A DNA stretch of 64,000 nucleotides from Erythrocercus mccallii (GCA_013397435.1 VZRG01000030.1:1587601-1651600); one strand, 5' to 3'; shown: positions 50,395 to 63,850, counted from the first letter of the stretch. The notes: generated from the sequence alone by a model not told the origin. Numbers and translations are program-made.

Positions 50395-51024
50395 TGATGG
50401 AACGTCCCTTTCCCTGGTGCCTCCTAATTGAGGTTTTTACCTCAGAGTCCAGTACCAGGGTTTGAAATTAAGAGAGTGGAGCTTGCAGCTTTCGGTCTTG
50501 GAAGATGTTTTATTGCTCTTATCTCACCGTGAGCGAGCTGCCCTTGCACCAGGCTTAACTTGCCTCAAGACAGAGCTGACAAAGCCCCCGACAGAGATAA
50601 CAAGGCTCTTTTAAAGGTTTCTACACCAATTAACTTGTACAACGTACTATGTTTATATTTCTATACCAATAATCACTACTTATTCTAAACACGTAATTTC
50701 TACCCAAATTTCATCCTACCAATCTATCCATGCCACATCCACAGCAGAAAATGGAGAAGAAGGAGAACATGGGTCACTGCCCAGAATCCTCCATCTTGCC
50801 TTCATCTACCCCTATTCTAAAAAACCCTAAACTACAAGTTTTCACTCTGTGCTAAATTATACTACTATTTACTCTAGATGCTTGTTGTTCTCACTTCTCC
50901 TGTTATTCTGGGAAGCCTTTCCCATGGACTAAGGTCAAAGGCAGTGCTCTCCTGGAGTCCCAGCCGGGGTCTCTGACCCCCCAGGGCAGCACGAGGGATT
51001 TTCCCTGTGCCCCTGACTCCAACA
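50395..51024 (-). mobile_element. Solo LTR, class II (ERVK-like) endogenous retrovirus, intact 6-bp target duplication
   Basis: The 630-bp element has TG...CA ends and is flanked by perfect CATACC duplications at 50389-50394 and 51025-51030. A 6-bp duplication and this length are typical of class II (beta- or alpha-like) avian retroviruses. Read on the minus strand it begins TGTTGGAGTCAGGGGC. It then carries a TATA-like TTTAAAAG box near 50608-50615 and an AATAAA polyadenylation signal at 50508-50513, in the order and spacing of U3-R. There is no internal viral sequence, so recombination between two LTRs has removed the provirus. Perfect duplications and intact signals suggest a fairly recent insertion. 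The family name would need a repeat-library match. Confidence 0.9.
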
Positions 51025-54000
51025 CATACCCAAGCTAAAGATTTTAAGTTTTACAGACCTCATCAGTACAAATGACTCAAGAGAATGAGAGGTTTCACAC
51101 CTTATAAGATGCATTATGGACTCATTAAGATTAATGAAACGAGCAGAATCTGGGAGCACATCTCTGTCCATGTCTGCATTAGCACAGCACAGAATGGAGG
51201 GAGCTGAACCTGCAGAACAAAAGTCAGTGCTGAGGACCCAGCACTCACCCAGATTTTTTTTACTCGGAGCTACCTCTAGTGTGGAACTGCGATCCAAAAC
51301 ACCCACTGGCAGCTGGCAGACACAAGGCAAAGCATGTCCATCCATCCAACCTCAGCCCCACCTCAAGATGTGAGCCTCCAAGTGCCAAAGGGGAGCAGCT
51401 GGAGGCTCACTTCAAAGCAGGTCTGAGGTAATTAGCTCTAAAGACTTTTGCTACATAAATATTAATAGTAATATTTTAATGTATCTCAGGTACTTCCAGC
51501 TTAAAATGGTTGGGATAAAGCCAATTTGAATGGTCACTTAATTAAATGTGCTTATTTTAATCACCACTGCTGTTTTCCTGCACTGTACCCAAAACACTCC
51601 AGGGCACACCACAGCCATGCAGACATACTTGCAAATGAACATGAGTGAAATTAGACATCTACAAGCCTTTACAACAAAAGACCTGAGCTATTCATTTCTA
51701 AAATTGTAGTCTCCATCACAGGTAGATCTTGGGCAGAAAAGAATTTTTTTATTTTTAAATCTAATTTATTTTCCTTACTTATATTAAATCCATGTATATA
51801 ACTCACTGTGGAAAACATACAATTTAAACAAGCTTAAGATACTAGAAGGGAAGAAAACTTGAGCTGTTGTTTCTTTTTAGGCTCTGAGGCCCACATGGCA
51901 CAGTTGATGAGGCTACAAAAGTTCAACCATTTTGTGTGTGCAGGCCCAGGTAGAGGAGGTCTGCATTTCCCAGTCACCCATGTGTTTATTTGACATAACA
52001 TATAATGGGAAATAATACTGTGGAAGCCCTGAGCAATAATGTGCAAGGCACTCCTGTAAAAAAAAAAAGCATTAACATACTTTTACAAATCGTTGTGACA
52101 ACTTAGTAATTGGATACAGCAACTTTTCCAGACCTATTGGCACATGAGTGTGGGAAGAGCTTGCCTGGAGGCTGCTGGTTCTGCAGGACAGTAGCTGCAG
52201 GCAATTCAGGGGACACTTTCACTGGCAGCTGCAGGTAAGGAAAATAAAGGGAAAAAATACTTTGGAAAAAAAATCTCAATGAACAAAATGTAAAAATAGA
52301 CTTTTGATGGTTTGAACAACATAAAGCTATTGGAAACCGAACTGTTATATTAGATTTTCCTAACAGTTCATGAGGCACATTTGAGACTAGGCACTGGTCA
52401 AAAGGATGCATGCAAGGATCTATCCTATTCCTTCCCCAGCTGCAGCTCTCAATTAAACTAAATACTGAATTTTAAACTTGTACAAATCTTTTATTTCAGT
52501 TTAGTGTGACTTACATTAATTCAGCCTAAATCCACTGCTTACTAACATAAGCTAAACAGGTAGAATTCTAAATTACAATGACTGTTAAAGACAAGGTTTT
52601 TCCACTGCAGTATTTAAGTCAGTATGAAATTGACCCGAGTTTTAGAGATAATTTTGTAGTATACATAAAGCCCTAAAGTACTCAGAAACAAGTATGCTAC
52701 TATTGTTCACATAAATAAAATAAAACTTGTAACACAGAGCAGCGTTTGTAGCTCTTTCTTAATAAAAGTTTGATAAAATACAAGTGAAAATACTCTCTGC
52801 TCAACACTTCCCTAACCTTTACCTATTAAAAAAAAGGCACAGATGGGTCAATACTTTACATAAGACAAAATTAAGATTCATACGTCACGATTAAAGCAAT
52901 TCTCTCCCAGTGGTGACTGTGTCACTCCAAAAATAATTCAATGCAGTATTCCCCTGCTAAGTATGGAGAAAAGTGTTTCCTTTAGAAGAGGAAATTCTCT
53001 TAAGGAAGTTGTTTTAAGCTAAATAAAAGTTCAGGATGAAGCCAGCAAAAGGTGTGAAGGATTTCTCTTTGATTTCCCAGCTTGTGTATTTGGGCTCAGA
53101 CACAGACTACATTTTATGCACATATTAATAGGATGCTAATAAGCCTACAACTCTACTTTGACAGGGACCTGTAGAGACTACCTGATAGGTGGCACCAGAT
53201 ATAATAGCTGTCTTAAGCAGGAGATTTATCTCCCTTTCAGGCGGTGAATCAGACAACATATTTTTTAATTACAAGTTCATATGAAAATGGCATGCGAAGT
53301 TAGGCTGTTATTTGTTGTTATGTTGCTCTGTTAAAGCAAGCCTTCAAAAGATCGAAATAGAACCCAAGCCTTTGAGACTAACCAGGAGCAGCTTTTGCTC
53401 TTCACTGGTAACCTTACGTGCAAAATGAAGCCACTCAGTTGCAAACCCTCGTAAATTACTAGGTCATGAAAACAACCCTGGTATCAAAACCACAGAAATT
53501 GGCAGCATTTACTTCAACAGCTTGCTGCATCCCATGGAAAACCTGGAGAGAGATTCTATCTAGCTGTAAACAGCAGAGATATTTCAAAGTTAAATCTTCT
53601 TAAAACAACACTGAAAAATTTATAAAAGCGATAAAAAGAATAATAAAAAATAATAGGTAAGACTAATCTCAACCATGTATTTATCCTGATTTTTATTTAC
53701 CATTTAAAAAATAATCCAGAAATTCTGTCTATTATATCTGGTGCCGCATATCCTAAAATTTAATCTAACCACATATTCAAGCAAGACTTCCATATAATAT
53801 CTCCCTCAAACAAATTTTTTTTTCCCCATTTCAACTTGGGAATTCTTTTCATATTTCTTGAACAACAAAAATATTTTGGACAAATTTTTTCATTGTCAGA
53901 CACTAAAAAAAGACCTTTTGCTTGAACAGCACATGCAGAACGGAATAAAAAAAAAGGCAACTAAAAACCCCAAAATATACAAATTCTTTTCATTTTAATT

Positions 54001-56639
54001 TGAAATAAAAATTCTGGAAAAGTGTGATTGTTCTTAACCTGTTGACACAGAAGCTTCTCCCTTTTACTAACTGTTGCTTTGATGAAACTTAAAAAAATTA
54101 TAACAAGAAAGTTTGTTGTTGTTTAAAAATTTCTATATGGCTTATGCATTTTACATTTTTAGAAAACATATAGATAGATATAGATACATAATTTTCAGTA
54201 TATTTATATTTTCAGTCTGGTCAATTGACCAGCACGTATGTATACAGTTGCTAGTAAAACTGCGTCAAATATCTTCTCCTATCCTGGGATGATTCTCAGC
54301 TTCAAATTTTTTTCTGTCATCTCAAGGCTCTACTGACAATGACTTCAGCCTTCAACAACAACAAAAAATAGACAATTGTCACTCATCAGTTACTCTTATC
54401 AGCCAGCTTGAAGAAATAAATGCAGCCTTTCTATTTCTTAATGTGAAATAAATGAGTATAGTTCTGAAATCACAGAGTAGTTTATTAATTTCAAAGTTGA
54501 CTAAATGGGATTCCCACCCCTACCCCCCTTTCCTGTCATTTCTGCTTAGGGAGTTTCATCTGTTCACTTGACCTTCTCTTCAAGGGAATGAGAAGAGTAG
54601 AAGCAAAGTGCCACCCAAAGATGTCTCATGCCTGCATTGCAAATGGTTCAAGATGCCCCCATGTTCCGTGCACTGACTTCAAAGGGCTCTCATAAAAGTA
54701 ACCCAGGTCACTCTGAACTGAGGCACCTGTGCTGCTCCAAAGGCGCTGTTCCTCACTCACACCACTGCAGCACAAGAGCTTACGCAGAGATATTCTTCTG
54801 TAAATCTCACCTGCTCACATGATCTCTGCGCTGGACACGCTCACCGCCTCCCAAAGCTGCAAATCCAGCTTTGAGAAGACAAGTAGGAAGGTCCAGAGCT
54901 TCAGGCATCGGCTTCTCTTACAGAGAAAGGAGGTCTAGGGGACCTCCATTGTCTTGAAGGCTGTGCCTTGATGTTTGTGTGTCTGATTATAGTGACGCTG
55001 AAAGAATAGCAACAAGTCAATAACTACTATTACCTCTTACAAAATCTACCTTGGTTTCCTAGCTGCAGGACTTAAAAAGCCAGGGTCAAAAGAGGAACGT
55101 TTAAATCTTCACAAAGCAGAACAAACCATAAACCAGAATTCAATCTATTGTATAGTTATGAGGGCTGCACACAGATATGTATGCACATTTACATGCTGGT
55201 GTAACATACAAAACACATATAAATGTCTGCTGGTCACATTCTGTACTTTAGGCTGTCAGATGTGAAGGGCACGTGTACCTGCAGCCGTTGGGGAGCTGTC
55301 CTGCAACCCTTTGGATGCTGTTCAGACAATGCTCCAAAGCTGTTTTGTCTTCCTGATTCAAGCACTTCTTTGAAACCAGTAGAGCATTTGTGACCCTTTT
55401 CCCAGGAGCTTCCTCCATGTGTAAAATCAAGCCAGCTTTTTTCCAGTGGCTTACCAAACATTCACATCAACCTTGACAGGCTCAGTTCAAATTCTGACAT
55501 GTGGCAGCTGTTAAAGATCACATGGGAGTAACAGAATCCACTGAATGCCTTTTGGGAGAGGACCAAGATATTCAAACAGTTAGGAAACGCACATTATCTG
55601 TAGGTGATGGCCAACCCTGCAGTCAAAACTGAAATGATAGCATTTCTGTGCAAACACAAGTTAATTTGGATCTCTGCTGTAGGGTCCCAAATATCAGAGT
55701 GGCTGCAACAGTTCCACCATCTTGGAAATTTGTGAAAGCTCCTCTGGGACACTGTGAGTATCCTACCATCATTTGCCACAACCTGAGTCCTGCTCTGCTG
55801 CCTCTCACCAATTTTGATGCCTAAGCAAGCCATCTTCACCCTCATCTTCCTCCCTCCATCAGCCCACTCAGAACTGGTTTGTAGAGCAGAACTCTCTCAG
55901 TGTAAACTACATACAGGGCCCACCCCAAGGTAACAACAAACCTTTACTTTTGGGAAGATGAGATACTGATTCACCCTGAGGTCAACGCGATGAAGTCAGC
56001 AAGGAAACTAACCTTGGCAAATTTACTTCACAGCACCTTAAGACAGTGCAAGTTTGCTAACTGCCCTGACACAAACACTTTTTTCACCAGGGGAGAAAAA
56101 AGTGTCCCAGAAAAAGAGTTTTAAAGGAACCATTCTGACAACTGTCTTGTTCTTTCTAGGATAAAGCTTAAAAATAAAAAAGAAAGAGAAAGAAAGGAAA
56201 CTCCAAGATACAACAAACTAGCTTATTTGATCTGGGGCTATTTAGGTTTACAACAACAATCTTGCTTTCACCAGCATTATGGAAGTATTCCCTTATGGGA
56301 ATAGTGGATAAGTGAAACCCACAAATGTAATTGTTTTTTCTGTGAAAACCATCCACATTTCAATCTAACATTCAAACAGAAACCCAAATCCTGAATCTAT
56401 TTAATTGTCTTACTACACCCACAGATGTTAACTGATGCTTTACTGACCACTGTAAGGCTGCCAGTGAGAGGTGATTAATTTTGTCTATCTTACCCTACAT
56501 TGACTGTATTTCCTTTGATTTTTCAATTCTCCCATTATCATGGAAAAACAGGCTTGATTTGGGGAAATTAGTTTAATTTTCTTACTAATCAGATCAGAGT
56601 AGGATAATGGCAAATAGAACCAAATCTTAAAAACACCTT
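51025..56639. other. Gene-poor DNA
   Basis: Nothing certain. The patch at 50935-51345 keeps a 136-codon minus frame and an 85-codon plus frame open, partly inside the LTR, so neither is credible. A TAGATA-type microsatellite lies at 54168-54190. Around 55234-55461 two minus frames are open together, with a CAG|GTACACG donor-like site but no good acceptor. Confidence 0.4.
54168..54190. repeat. (TAGA/TAGATA)n microsatellite
   Basis: A short tandem run of TAGATAGATATAGATA type. Confidence 0.75.
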
Positions 56640-56935
56640 TCCCCCACCCACCTTTTTTTCCCGGGCTTAGCTTTACTCCTGGTTGGGGAATGGGGGCTGT
56701 AATCAGTTCATCACATATTGCTTCTTCCAATTGTTCCTCCTTAGTGGGAGGGCTCCTCACACTCTTCCCCTGCTCCAGCATGGATCCTCTCCTCAGGAGT
56801 CAGTCCTCCATGAACTTCTCCAAGCTGAGTCCTTCTCATGGGCTGCAGCTCTTCATGAACTTCTTCAGCCTGGGGCCCTGGCACAGTCCTTCAGGAACAG
56901 GCTGCTCCAGCGTGGGGCCTCCTCCACTTAATAAA
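56640..56935 (-). mobile_element. Avian ERV-derived repeat with degenerate tandem units
   Basis: On the plus strand this stretch contains CCCGGGCTTAGCTTTACTCC, then GGCTCCTCACACTCTTCCCC and TGCTCCAGCATGG. Degenerate units of roughly 40 bp follow, of the form 'gggctgcag...ccttcaggaac...ctgctccagcgtgggg'. I recognise these blocks from a common avian endogenous retrovirus repeat, where they occur antisense to the LTR. I therefore place the element on the minus strand. Both outer ends are unclear and no target duplication was found. The plus and minus frames over it (56485-57039) come from the repeat and are not host genes. Confidence 0.65.
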
Positions 56936-59900
56936 GCTCTGGATTGTGTGGATACAAAGGGGGAACTCAGACTGCTGGTGGCTCTGCAGCAGCCTGTCAA
57001 AGACCCAATGCACAAATAATGCTGCAGAGTTACCAGCAACAGCAGAGCACCGCACCCCCAGCACAGGGAATGCCCCTCACCTCCTCCACTAGGGTAGTTC
57101 AGCTCTTACCTACTTCTTTGCTCTTACCTACTTGGGCACCTGTGAGCCCCCCAAACTACTGTGCTCCTGTGAGCACACAGGCAATGATACAAGATTATTC
57201 AGGCAGAATAACCCCCAATACAAAATATGAGCACCTGCCCACAATGAGATCACTGAGATCCCCACAGAAGTGCTGTCACGGAAGTGTTCCTGTGCCATTA
57301 AAACATAAGTCCCATATCACATGGGCTCCAACAAGCCAGGCTGCTGAAGGCTGCTGCCAGGATGAGTCAGCCCTCAAAAGTCAGCCAACAGGCTGAAGAG
57401 TTCACCCTGAGGTAAAACATAAACACTTGTGCCAAGATAGGATCCTTTAATTGACGATAAGCAATAGTGCTACTTTCACGTTTCTTCCTCTCCTTTCCTA
57501 ACCGACTTGCAAGTATTTCTCAGGCATTGCTCTGGTTTTTCATCTGTGTTTCAGTATATTGCCAACATATTTTATGTACTGGAAAGTTTGTACTTGTTCT
57601 TTAAAAATAGTCTCCAGTTCAAACAACAGCACACAGCTTGATTAACTCGTTCATCTATAGACTATGGAGCTAAACTGAATTTTCAGCTAAAGACAAAAAT
57701 GAGGAAGCAAGAATAAGAACATAATAACATATTGCATACATTCAGCTATGTTATACTCTGCAGAGAAACATATTTTAGCAAATATTTATAGCAGTTGTTT
57801 AGACTATCCCACACCACATCCAAGTAGGAGTAAGTTTTCAAAGGAGAAGATGTAAGATAGGGAATGAAAAGTACTGATAGAATAAACTTAAAGAAACCCA
57901 AACAAACAATAACCCAATCAATAAAAAAAAATCACAACAAGCCTATATTTGAATTGGGTTTTCTTGGTTTTGTTTTGGGTTTTTAATAACATCGTTTAAA
58001 GCCAAAAAGAAAACTCAAATCCCTCACACCAAACAAAGTCTAATAATAAATGTAATGTAATCTTCAAGCCAAACTCTTGGCTTAGCACTCAGGAGTGCTA
58101 TGTTTGGACGCTACAGTATCCAACAGTTTTGTCTAAGGCTGTTCAGGGAAGCACTGCTCACACCATGAAAACTTTTTGTTGTATATCAAATATTGAGACC
58201 AAAGTTTTCAAAAAGAAAAAAAGAAAAGACTGTAATGGCTTTGGACACCTAGTTAAGCAGCTTATTTCCGAAAAGTGCTGATGACCCAGGAGCTCCCATT
58301 CACTTCAAAGTGTACGATTTGGGAATGTGTGTTGCTTTAAGATTTATGGCCTCTCCACATCCTAAATGAGAGATTCAAGAAATTACAACAAGTAGGTCAT
58401 CTCCATTAAAATTAGAAAGAAGTGCTAGACTGATTTGTGGCATCTCTTCCAGAGACCAACACATTCATGTCTTCACTGATCCTGCTGGAGGAATAAATAG
58501 TGTAAAGAAGTGAGGATACCCCAGGGAAAGCTTTGCTAAGGAGCAACAGGGCACCTCATCACAGTATCCTGGAGCTGACAGAAGCCACAGCACAGGGGAG
58601 AGAGAAGGGGGATGAGAACCTTTTCTTCCTGCAGACTATTTAGTAGCAAAGGAACAGAATTCAGCTCACAGTTCTGACTATATTCCTGTCAGTGAGCCAG
58701 CTTAGCAACATTGTGTAAAAACAGAATCGCAAGCTGGGCAATAACAGACCAAGACAGCACGTGAAAATCCATAGCTGAAGAAAATAACACCATCAGGAGC
58801 AAAAACTTTGATTCAAACATGGGGGAGAATTCTTATCATGTAGAAAAGCTGTTGTACAGCCAAGCTGACAGACCAAACCTACAAAACCTCTACAAAATCC
58901 CCTAACGTTTAGATATTGATACCAACAGGGATTTTTGGGGACTGGCAAGTCACCAAAATAAATGTGTTATTTCACTCCAGGCAGGACTGTTCCCCAGTGC
59001 TTCCTGAAAATATGGCATGCTTCTCCCGTGAAAGTTTTGGAAGGCTTTCTCCTGTTCTGAGGAGAAGAAAAAGAAAAAAAAAAAGCAACTGCAAAGGATA
59101 AGAGTCCATAAAGGGATGTCACTGTTAGCAACCTGAGTGACAGACAGGAAGGAGATTTCCACAATTGGCATCTGGTGAATTGCAAGCTATAAAAACTGTT
59201 TGGAGATTGGCTGGGTTGTCTGCAGTTTCTGAGCACAGCAATTTAATTCAGTTTGTTACTAAAAGATCTTATTTATATTCTTTATTTCAGAATTTCTTCC
59301 TATACCAAAGTAAAACAAGAAAACAAAACAAATCACACTTCTTACTAGGTTATTTTTTCAGTGATTGTATAATTAGAAAAGTGGTTTTAATATCTCAGGT
59401 TTCTTTGCACCTATCATTGGAAAAAAATAATTACTCTTGCAGTTACTGTTACACACAGTCTTCCTTTCACCTGATTTATTTTGCTTTTATTGTGCTTTTT
59501 GAGAGTATCTTTTAAACCTGCAAGTTGCTATTATAATGCATGAATTGTTGAACCAATTCATGGATTATAATAGTAATAATGCATCTATGCTGAAGTTGCA
59601 CCTTAATAATCCTAGCCTAATAATCCTAGCCTGTAGTGCCAAGTGGTCTATAATGGCTGAACTGGAGAAAGAATGCCTTTCCTTCACCAAGAATGTTCTC
59701 AGAGAAAATACAAATAAAATATTTCTGAAAAAAATATCTTCTTGTAATTCAAAGAATTTACTATATAAATATTGGCTATCCCCTCTTCCCAACATCGTCC
59801 TGCTCCTCAACTTCACACCTTTTTCTTCTTTTGCTGTTCAAGATTTTGTTTGAGGCTAAAATTGGACATTGAGATTTGATTTATCAGCTTTTTAACTTCC

Positions 59901-60054
59901 CTATTCAGCAAGTCCTGGGAGCATAAATAGCATTTCTGTGCCTGTAGAGATTCTATTACAAGCTGGCACTTGAGGGGATGGGAGAAAGGAGAAGTCTAGC
60001 TAACTAATTTACACTTGGCAGATTTTTTGTTTAAAAAAGTGTAGTTTTCATCTT
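56936..60054. other. Gene-poor DNA
   Basis: 56936-57400 is moderately GC-rich and may be an eroded continuation of the ERV repeat; a 150-codon plus frame crosses it without any motif. The rest is AT-rich with no supported gene. An A/C-rich then T/G-rich pair of short tracts lies at about 57896-57985. Confidence 0.4.
59605..59632 (+). repeat. Tandem duplication of a 14-bp unit
   Basis: Two perfect back-to-back copies of AATAATCCTAGCCT. This is a recent slippage or microduplication event. Confidence 0.9.
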
Positions 60055-60079
60055 ACATATATATATATACATATATATG

Positions 60080-60112
<33 letters not shown>

Positions 60113-60140
60113 GTATATACACACACACACATATATATAT
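60055..60140. repeat. (AT)n/(AC)n compound microsatellite
   Basis: About 85 bp of AT dinucleotides interrupted by ACAT/GTAT variants, then an ACACACACAC block and a final ATATATAT. The minus frame reading Tyr-Ile repeats across it is an artefact. Confidence 0.95.
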
Positions 60141-60659
60141 CTCCATCCTGGATAGATGGAAAATAAAAGGAAAAGCTAAAGGAGCTCAAGCTGTTTAGCA
60201 AGTTGAAACTATTTAAATAATAAGCCCTTTGAAATGTCATTTCACCTGCTTGTTTTACTGTGTTTATCTTTAAAACAGAAGAGACAGTCTAGTCTTTGAA
60301 GTACATCTAAGAAATTTACCTGCATTATATGTTAAAGGAAATTAATTAATGCAACAGAGAAAAGGATTCTTAACTTTCCTCAGAGTGCTACGGGCCTCTT
60401 AGGAGCACAAACATGCTAACACTTCTATTTGATGCAAGTAGGGTTGGTTAAATTGGACATTGAGGCATGTAGAGCAGAGAGGAATGGATATGAGCAAAAC
60501 CACCTTGTACAGAACACAATTATTGTAAAGTACAGGCCAGTAGTAACTGCTTGAAACAAATGTCCATAGGAGTGGTGGCTTTTTTTCCCCTGGGGAAAGA
60601 AGAAGGCAACAGCAAATTTAGTCCAAGAATCCTTTTCCTTCCCCAGCCTCTTTTCTCTA

Positions 60660-60980
60660 AGCTCATCTTAAAACAACCCGGCATTTTTCAGCTGCTGGCA
60701 GCACGCACCGATACCCGCACCCTTCCCAGCCCCAGCCTGGGAGCACAGGAGGCAGGATTTCCCAGCTGCAGGCAGCTGGCAGCTCCTGCAGAGCCCCGGT
60801 AGATGGCAACGTTGACCTGAGTGTCCTTGGGCACCGCAGTCCGTGCGGGGGCTTTGGGAGCCGCTTGTTTCCATGCGCTGCCCGAGCCTGCCGGGGGCTG
60901 GATCAGCAGCTGCCTCACCGTGCAGAGAAGCCGCTGTTCCAGCTGCAGGATATGCCAAGAAGCGATGTATGGGCACATGT
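60660..60980. promoter_or_regulatory. Small CpG-rich patch
   Basis: Roughly 18-20 CpG in about 320 bp, with GC content well above the surroundings, although much weaker than the island at 21.3 kb. Long frames on both strands are GC-driven. It could be a minor promoter, an enhancer or an exon-containing patch. It borders a minus-strand CR1 fragment starting at 61058. I cannot choose a strand. Confidence 0.35.
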
Positions 60981-61057
60981 ACGGTAAAAGGAGGAAAACA
61001 AAAGCCAGAGGAGCCAGCTTCCTGAAAGAAAAGTACATTCAAACTACCGACGGAACT

Positions 61058-61303
61058 GTAGAATCACAGAATGGCCCGGGTCGGGCGGGACCTTTAAAGG
61101 TCACTTCACTCAACCCCACTGCAACGAGGGACGTCCTGGAATGTTTACAGGGGTGGAACATCTACCACTTCTCTGGGCAACATGTTCCAGTGTTTCACCA
61201 CCGTGTTTGTAAAAAAATTCCTCCCATATCTAATCTAAATTGACCCTCCTTCAGTTTGCAGCCATTAGCCCTTGTCTATCTCAACAGGCCCTGCTAACAA
61301 GTT
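61058..61303 (-). mobile_element. CR1 LINE, 5'-truncated 3' end
   Basis: Antisense CR1. From left to right it carries GAATCACAGAATGG, a diverged GGGACCTTTAAAGGTCA, a region with CATCTACCACTTCTCTGGGC, then CATGTTCCAGTGTTTCACCA and CCATATCTAATCTAAA. It ends near CAACAGGCCCTGCTAAC. The 3' end of the element is at the low coordinate. It has substitutions and a small deletion relative to the family as I remember it, so it is inactive. Plus-strand frames over it are accidental. Confidence 0.92.
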
Positions 61304-63570
61304 TGGATACAAGGTGTCTTTTCAGCTGTGTACAGTTGCTGTCTCTGGCACTGCAGAATTACAGCTGTCACACTGCTGCATGCGCTGTCCTGCAAGTGAC
61401 ATGATGGTTGCTGGAGTAAAAACAAATCTCTTTCAGTTATCAGCAAGGCATGAGCTGAGACCCAGTCAAACTGCACCCTGATGGAGTAAACACGAGAGCT
61501 CTAAGAAAATATTGAGAGTATCTCACAACAGTCACTACAAAAGCTTTTTTGGAAAGAGTCTTCTGACATAGCATGTATTTTCATATGCCATTATGCAAAT
61601 AAATACTGTTGAATACTGTCCATACTATCCCTCCAATGTCTAGGTTAACCAGAGTGGACTCTCATTTGATGCACAAGGGAATAATACTCTATACTGAAAA
61701 TGACCAAAGAACTCCTTTCCAGCCTTGTTCTGCAGACTGTCCCCTGTTAGCTGATGAAAACAATCATGCAGCACTGCAGCACAGTAACAACAAAACACCA
61801 TACCTAAAAATCTCATTTCCCTTAGTACATGGGAGGTTTTTTGAAGACTGCCTTCAGCATTTTAGGCTATATAATCAATTTTTGCTCTTGCCCACACAGA
61901 CATAAATAAAGAATAAAAATAAATTCATTAAAGATGCTGGTAAACTAATCACAACTGATGTCAGATTCTGTTCTCTTACCAGTTAAACCAAGGTGCTCCA
62001 CCAATATAGAAACTGTCTTGGCACCTGGGTACTAAAAAGGGAGTATCAGCCCTTCGGAGCAACTGAATGATTTCCTTGTTACTTGATCAGAAGTCCTGAA
62101 ATTCAGTAACTGGTAACAGTGCTCTCTGTTACCAGGTAGCCTTCCACAGTGGCATTACCTGATCCATTAGGCTTTGTTTCATCACACCTTCTTCATCTTC
62201 CTCACTAAATGTTAATTTCACATTTATCCTCTCTCTTTGCCATCTTTGATAGTCACCCTCTGTGGTTCTTTTGTACTAAGATAAATTGGTGCCAAAAAGG
62301 AGAAACTGTGCAATTGTGGCAATGGATACCTTCGGGTTCTTTGCCAATATATAATTCAAACCACAAATGAAGCAAGAATATAGGTGGCCATGACACACTT
62401 ATCCACACTACACATACTTAAATATCAAGAACATGCACCTTGTTCTCAGACATCTCCAGTAAACTGGAGTGGAAGTTGTGCATCCTTACTGACAACACTC
62501 AGCAGACACAATCTTCTGCTGCACAGAACAGAATTGGATGGCCCAAGTCCTACAGGCTGCACCAGCAAACCACAAAGATGCTATAAACAACCTATAGATC
62601 CTGCTGAAATGCAAGGTTTCTTGTTCCATGTGTGATGCAATTAGTGTATCAGGGACATCCATACCAGGTAGGTAGCTGTAACTCATGACCTGCAGGTCTT
62701 GGACAACAGCTGGAGGTCTGGAGGGATGGCCTGTAGCAGAACAACAGCTCTGGTGGCTCACAAGTATGCAAGACCTGCTCAAAGTTTTGACAAAAAGTAA
62801 GCTATGTTAATTGGTTGAGTGTCTGTCACACATTTAAGAACACACAGGATTTTATTGGGATATCAAAGAATCAAAGCAATTCTTATGAGTATAGACCAAA
62901 ACCACAAACAAACAAACAAACACCCATACAGTTTTAAAAAATGTTGCAATAATGTCTCACTAAAAATTAGACTGCTGTAGAAGAGCTGTACTACCTGACA
63001 GAAGAGGGTATATGTCAGATCCTCTCTAAGCTTTAGGAAATGGCAAGTACTCCAGGCAAGCAGGAGCATAAAACAGATCAGGTCTTTGTCCTGCACTGAC
63101 CTGTGACCTCAGATCTGGCTTGAGGAACTAAAATATTCATGTACCAGATACAGAAAAATCTTATGTTATTTAGCATATTCTATCTGTGGCATGTTGAGGG
63201 GTTTTGTTTTATTCTAACTATCAAATGCTCAGCATCCAACTCTGACTAAGCCTGATACCTTTCTGGGCTCACCAAGTTTCTAAGTGCCATTCCAAGAAAT
63301 ACACCATACAGAAAGCATCCTCTCAATCCAAATCATAGAAGCCCTAGCTCTTGTGGCAAAGCTTCTGAGGTGGCATCAACTCCCCCACCAGAGGTCAAGA
63401 GGCAACACAGAACAGTTAACATGAACATTCTGTCACCCCTACCAAGTGCTATTTGAGATGAAGTTGGACCACATCTTTCTTGTTTGCAGGAGACTGACAA
63501 CTGCGAAGAAAATAGTTGCTGTCTCACAAATACCTGGCATTACTGACATTATTCCTGCACAACACTGCTT
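61304..63570. other. Gene-poor DNA
   Basis: No supported gene. A/C-rich CAAA units lie at about 62898-62926. Overlapping sense and antisense frames at 62384-62782 have no recognisable motif. Confidence 0.4.
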
Positions 63571-63592
63571 CTCCCTCTCTCTCTCTCTCTCT
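63571..63592. repeat. (CT)n microsatellite
   Basis: About ten CT units followed by GTAG. The combination imitates a splice acceptor, but I see no convincing exon downstream. Confidence 0.85.
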
Positions 63593-63850
63593 GTAGTAAA
63601 ATTTGTTGCTATGAAATTTCAAGAATGCCAGGGATTGATTTTGAAAGTCAGTGAATATCTAATGTTTATCTAATAAGCAGCAAAATGAAGCAGATGTGAC
63701 AACAAGCAAAACAGCAGTCTAATAAAAATGACTGACATATAAAAAGAAGCTTGATCTTGTTAAAAGAAAACAACAAAACAAAACATAAAAACATAAGCAT
63801 AAAGTGCCAGTACTTCCTCCTCCAGCTTATTTGCAAAACCATCTCGCTGG

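Noticed and set aside
50935..51373. 136-codon minus frame and 85-codon plus frame
   Set aside because: The minus frame runs into the LTR end, which is a mobile-element boundary, and the two overlap; neither has a motif.
55234..55461. Two minus frames with a donor-like CAG|GTACACG
   Set aside because: Two different frames are open together and no adequate acceptor lies upstream on that strand.
60551..61243. Long frames on both strands around the 60.7 kb CpG patch
   Set aside because: They are mutually antisense, and some run into the CR1 fragment; nothing resembles a known protein.
63571..63673. CT-run plus GTAG acting as a splice acceptor before an open frame
   Set aside because: The pyrimidine tract is a microsatellite; the frame beyond it is short and AT-rich, with no donor or stop context suggesting an exon.
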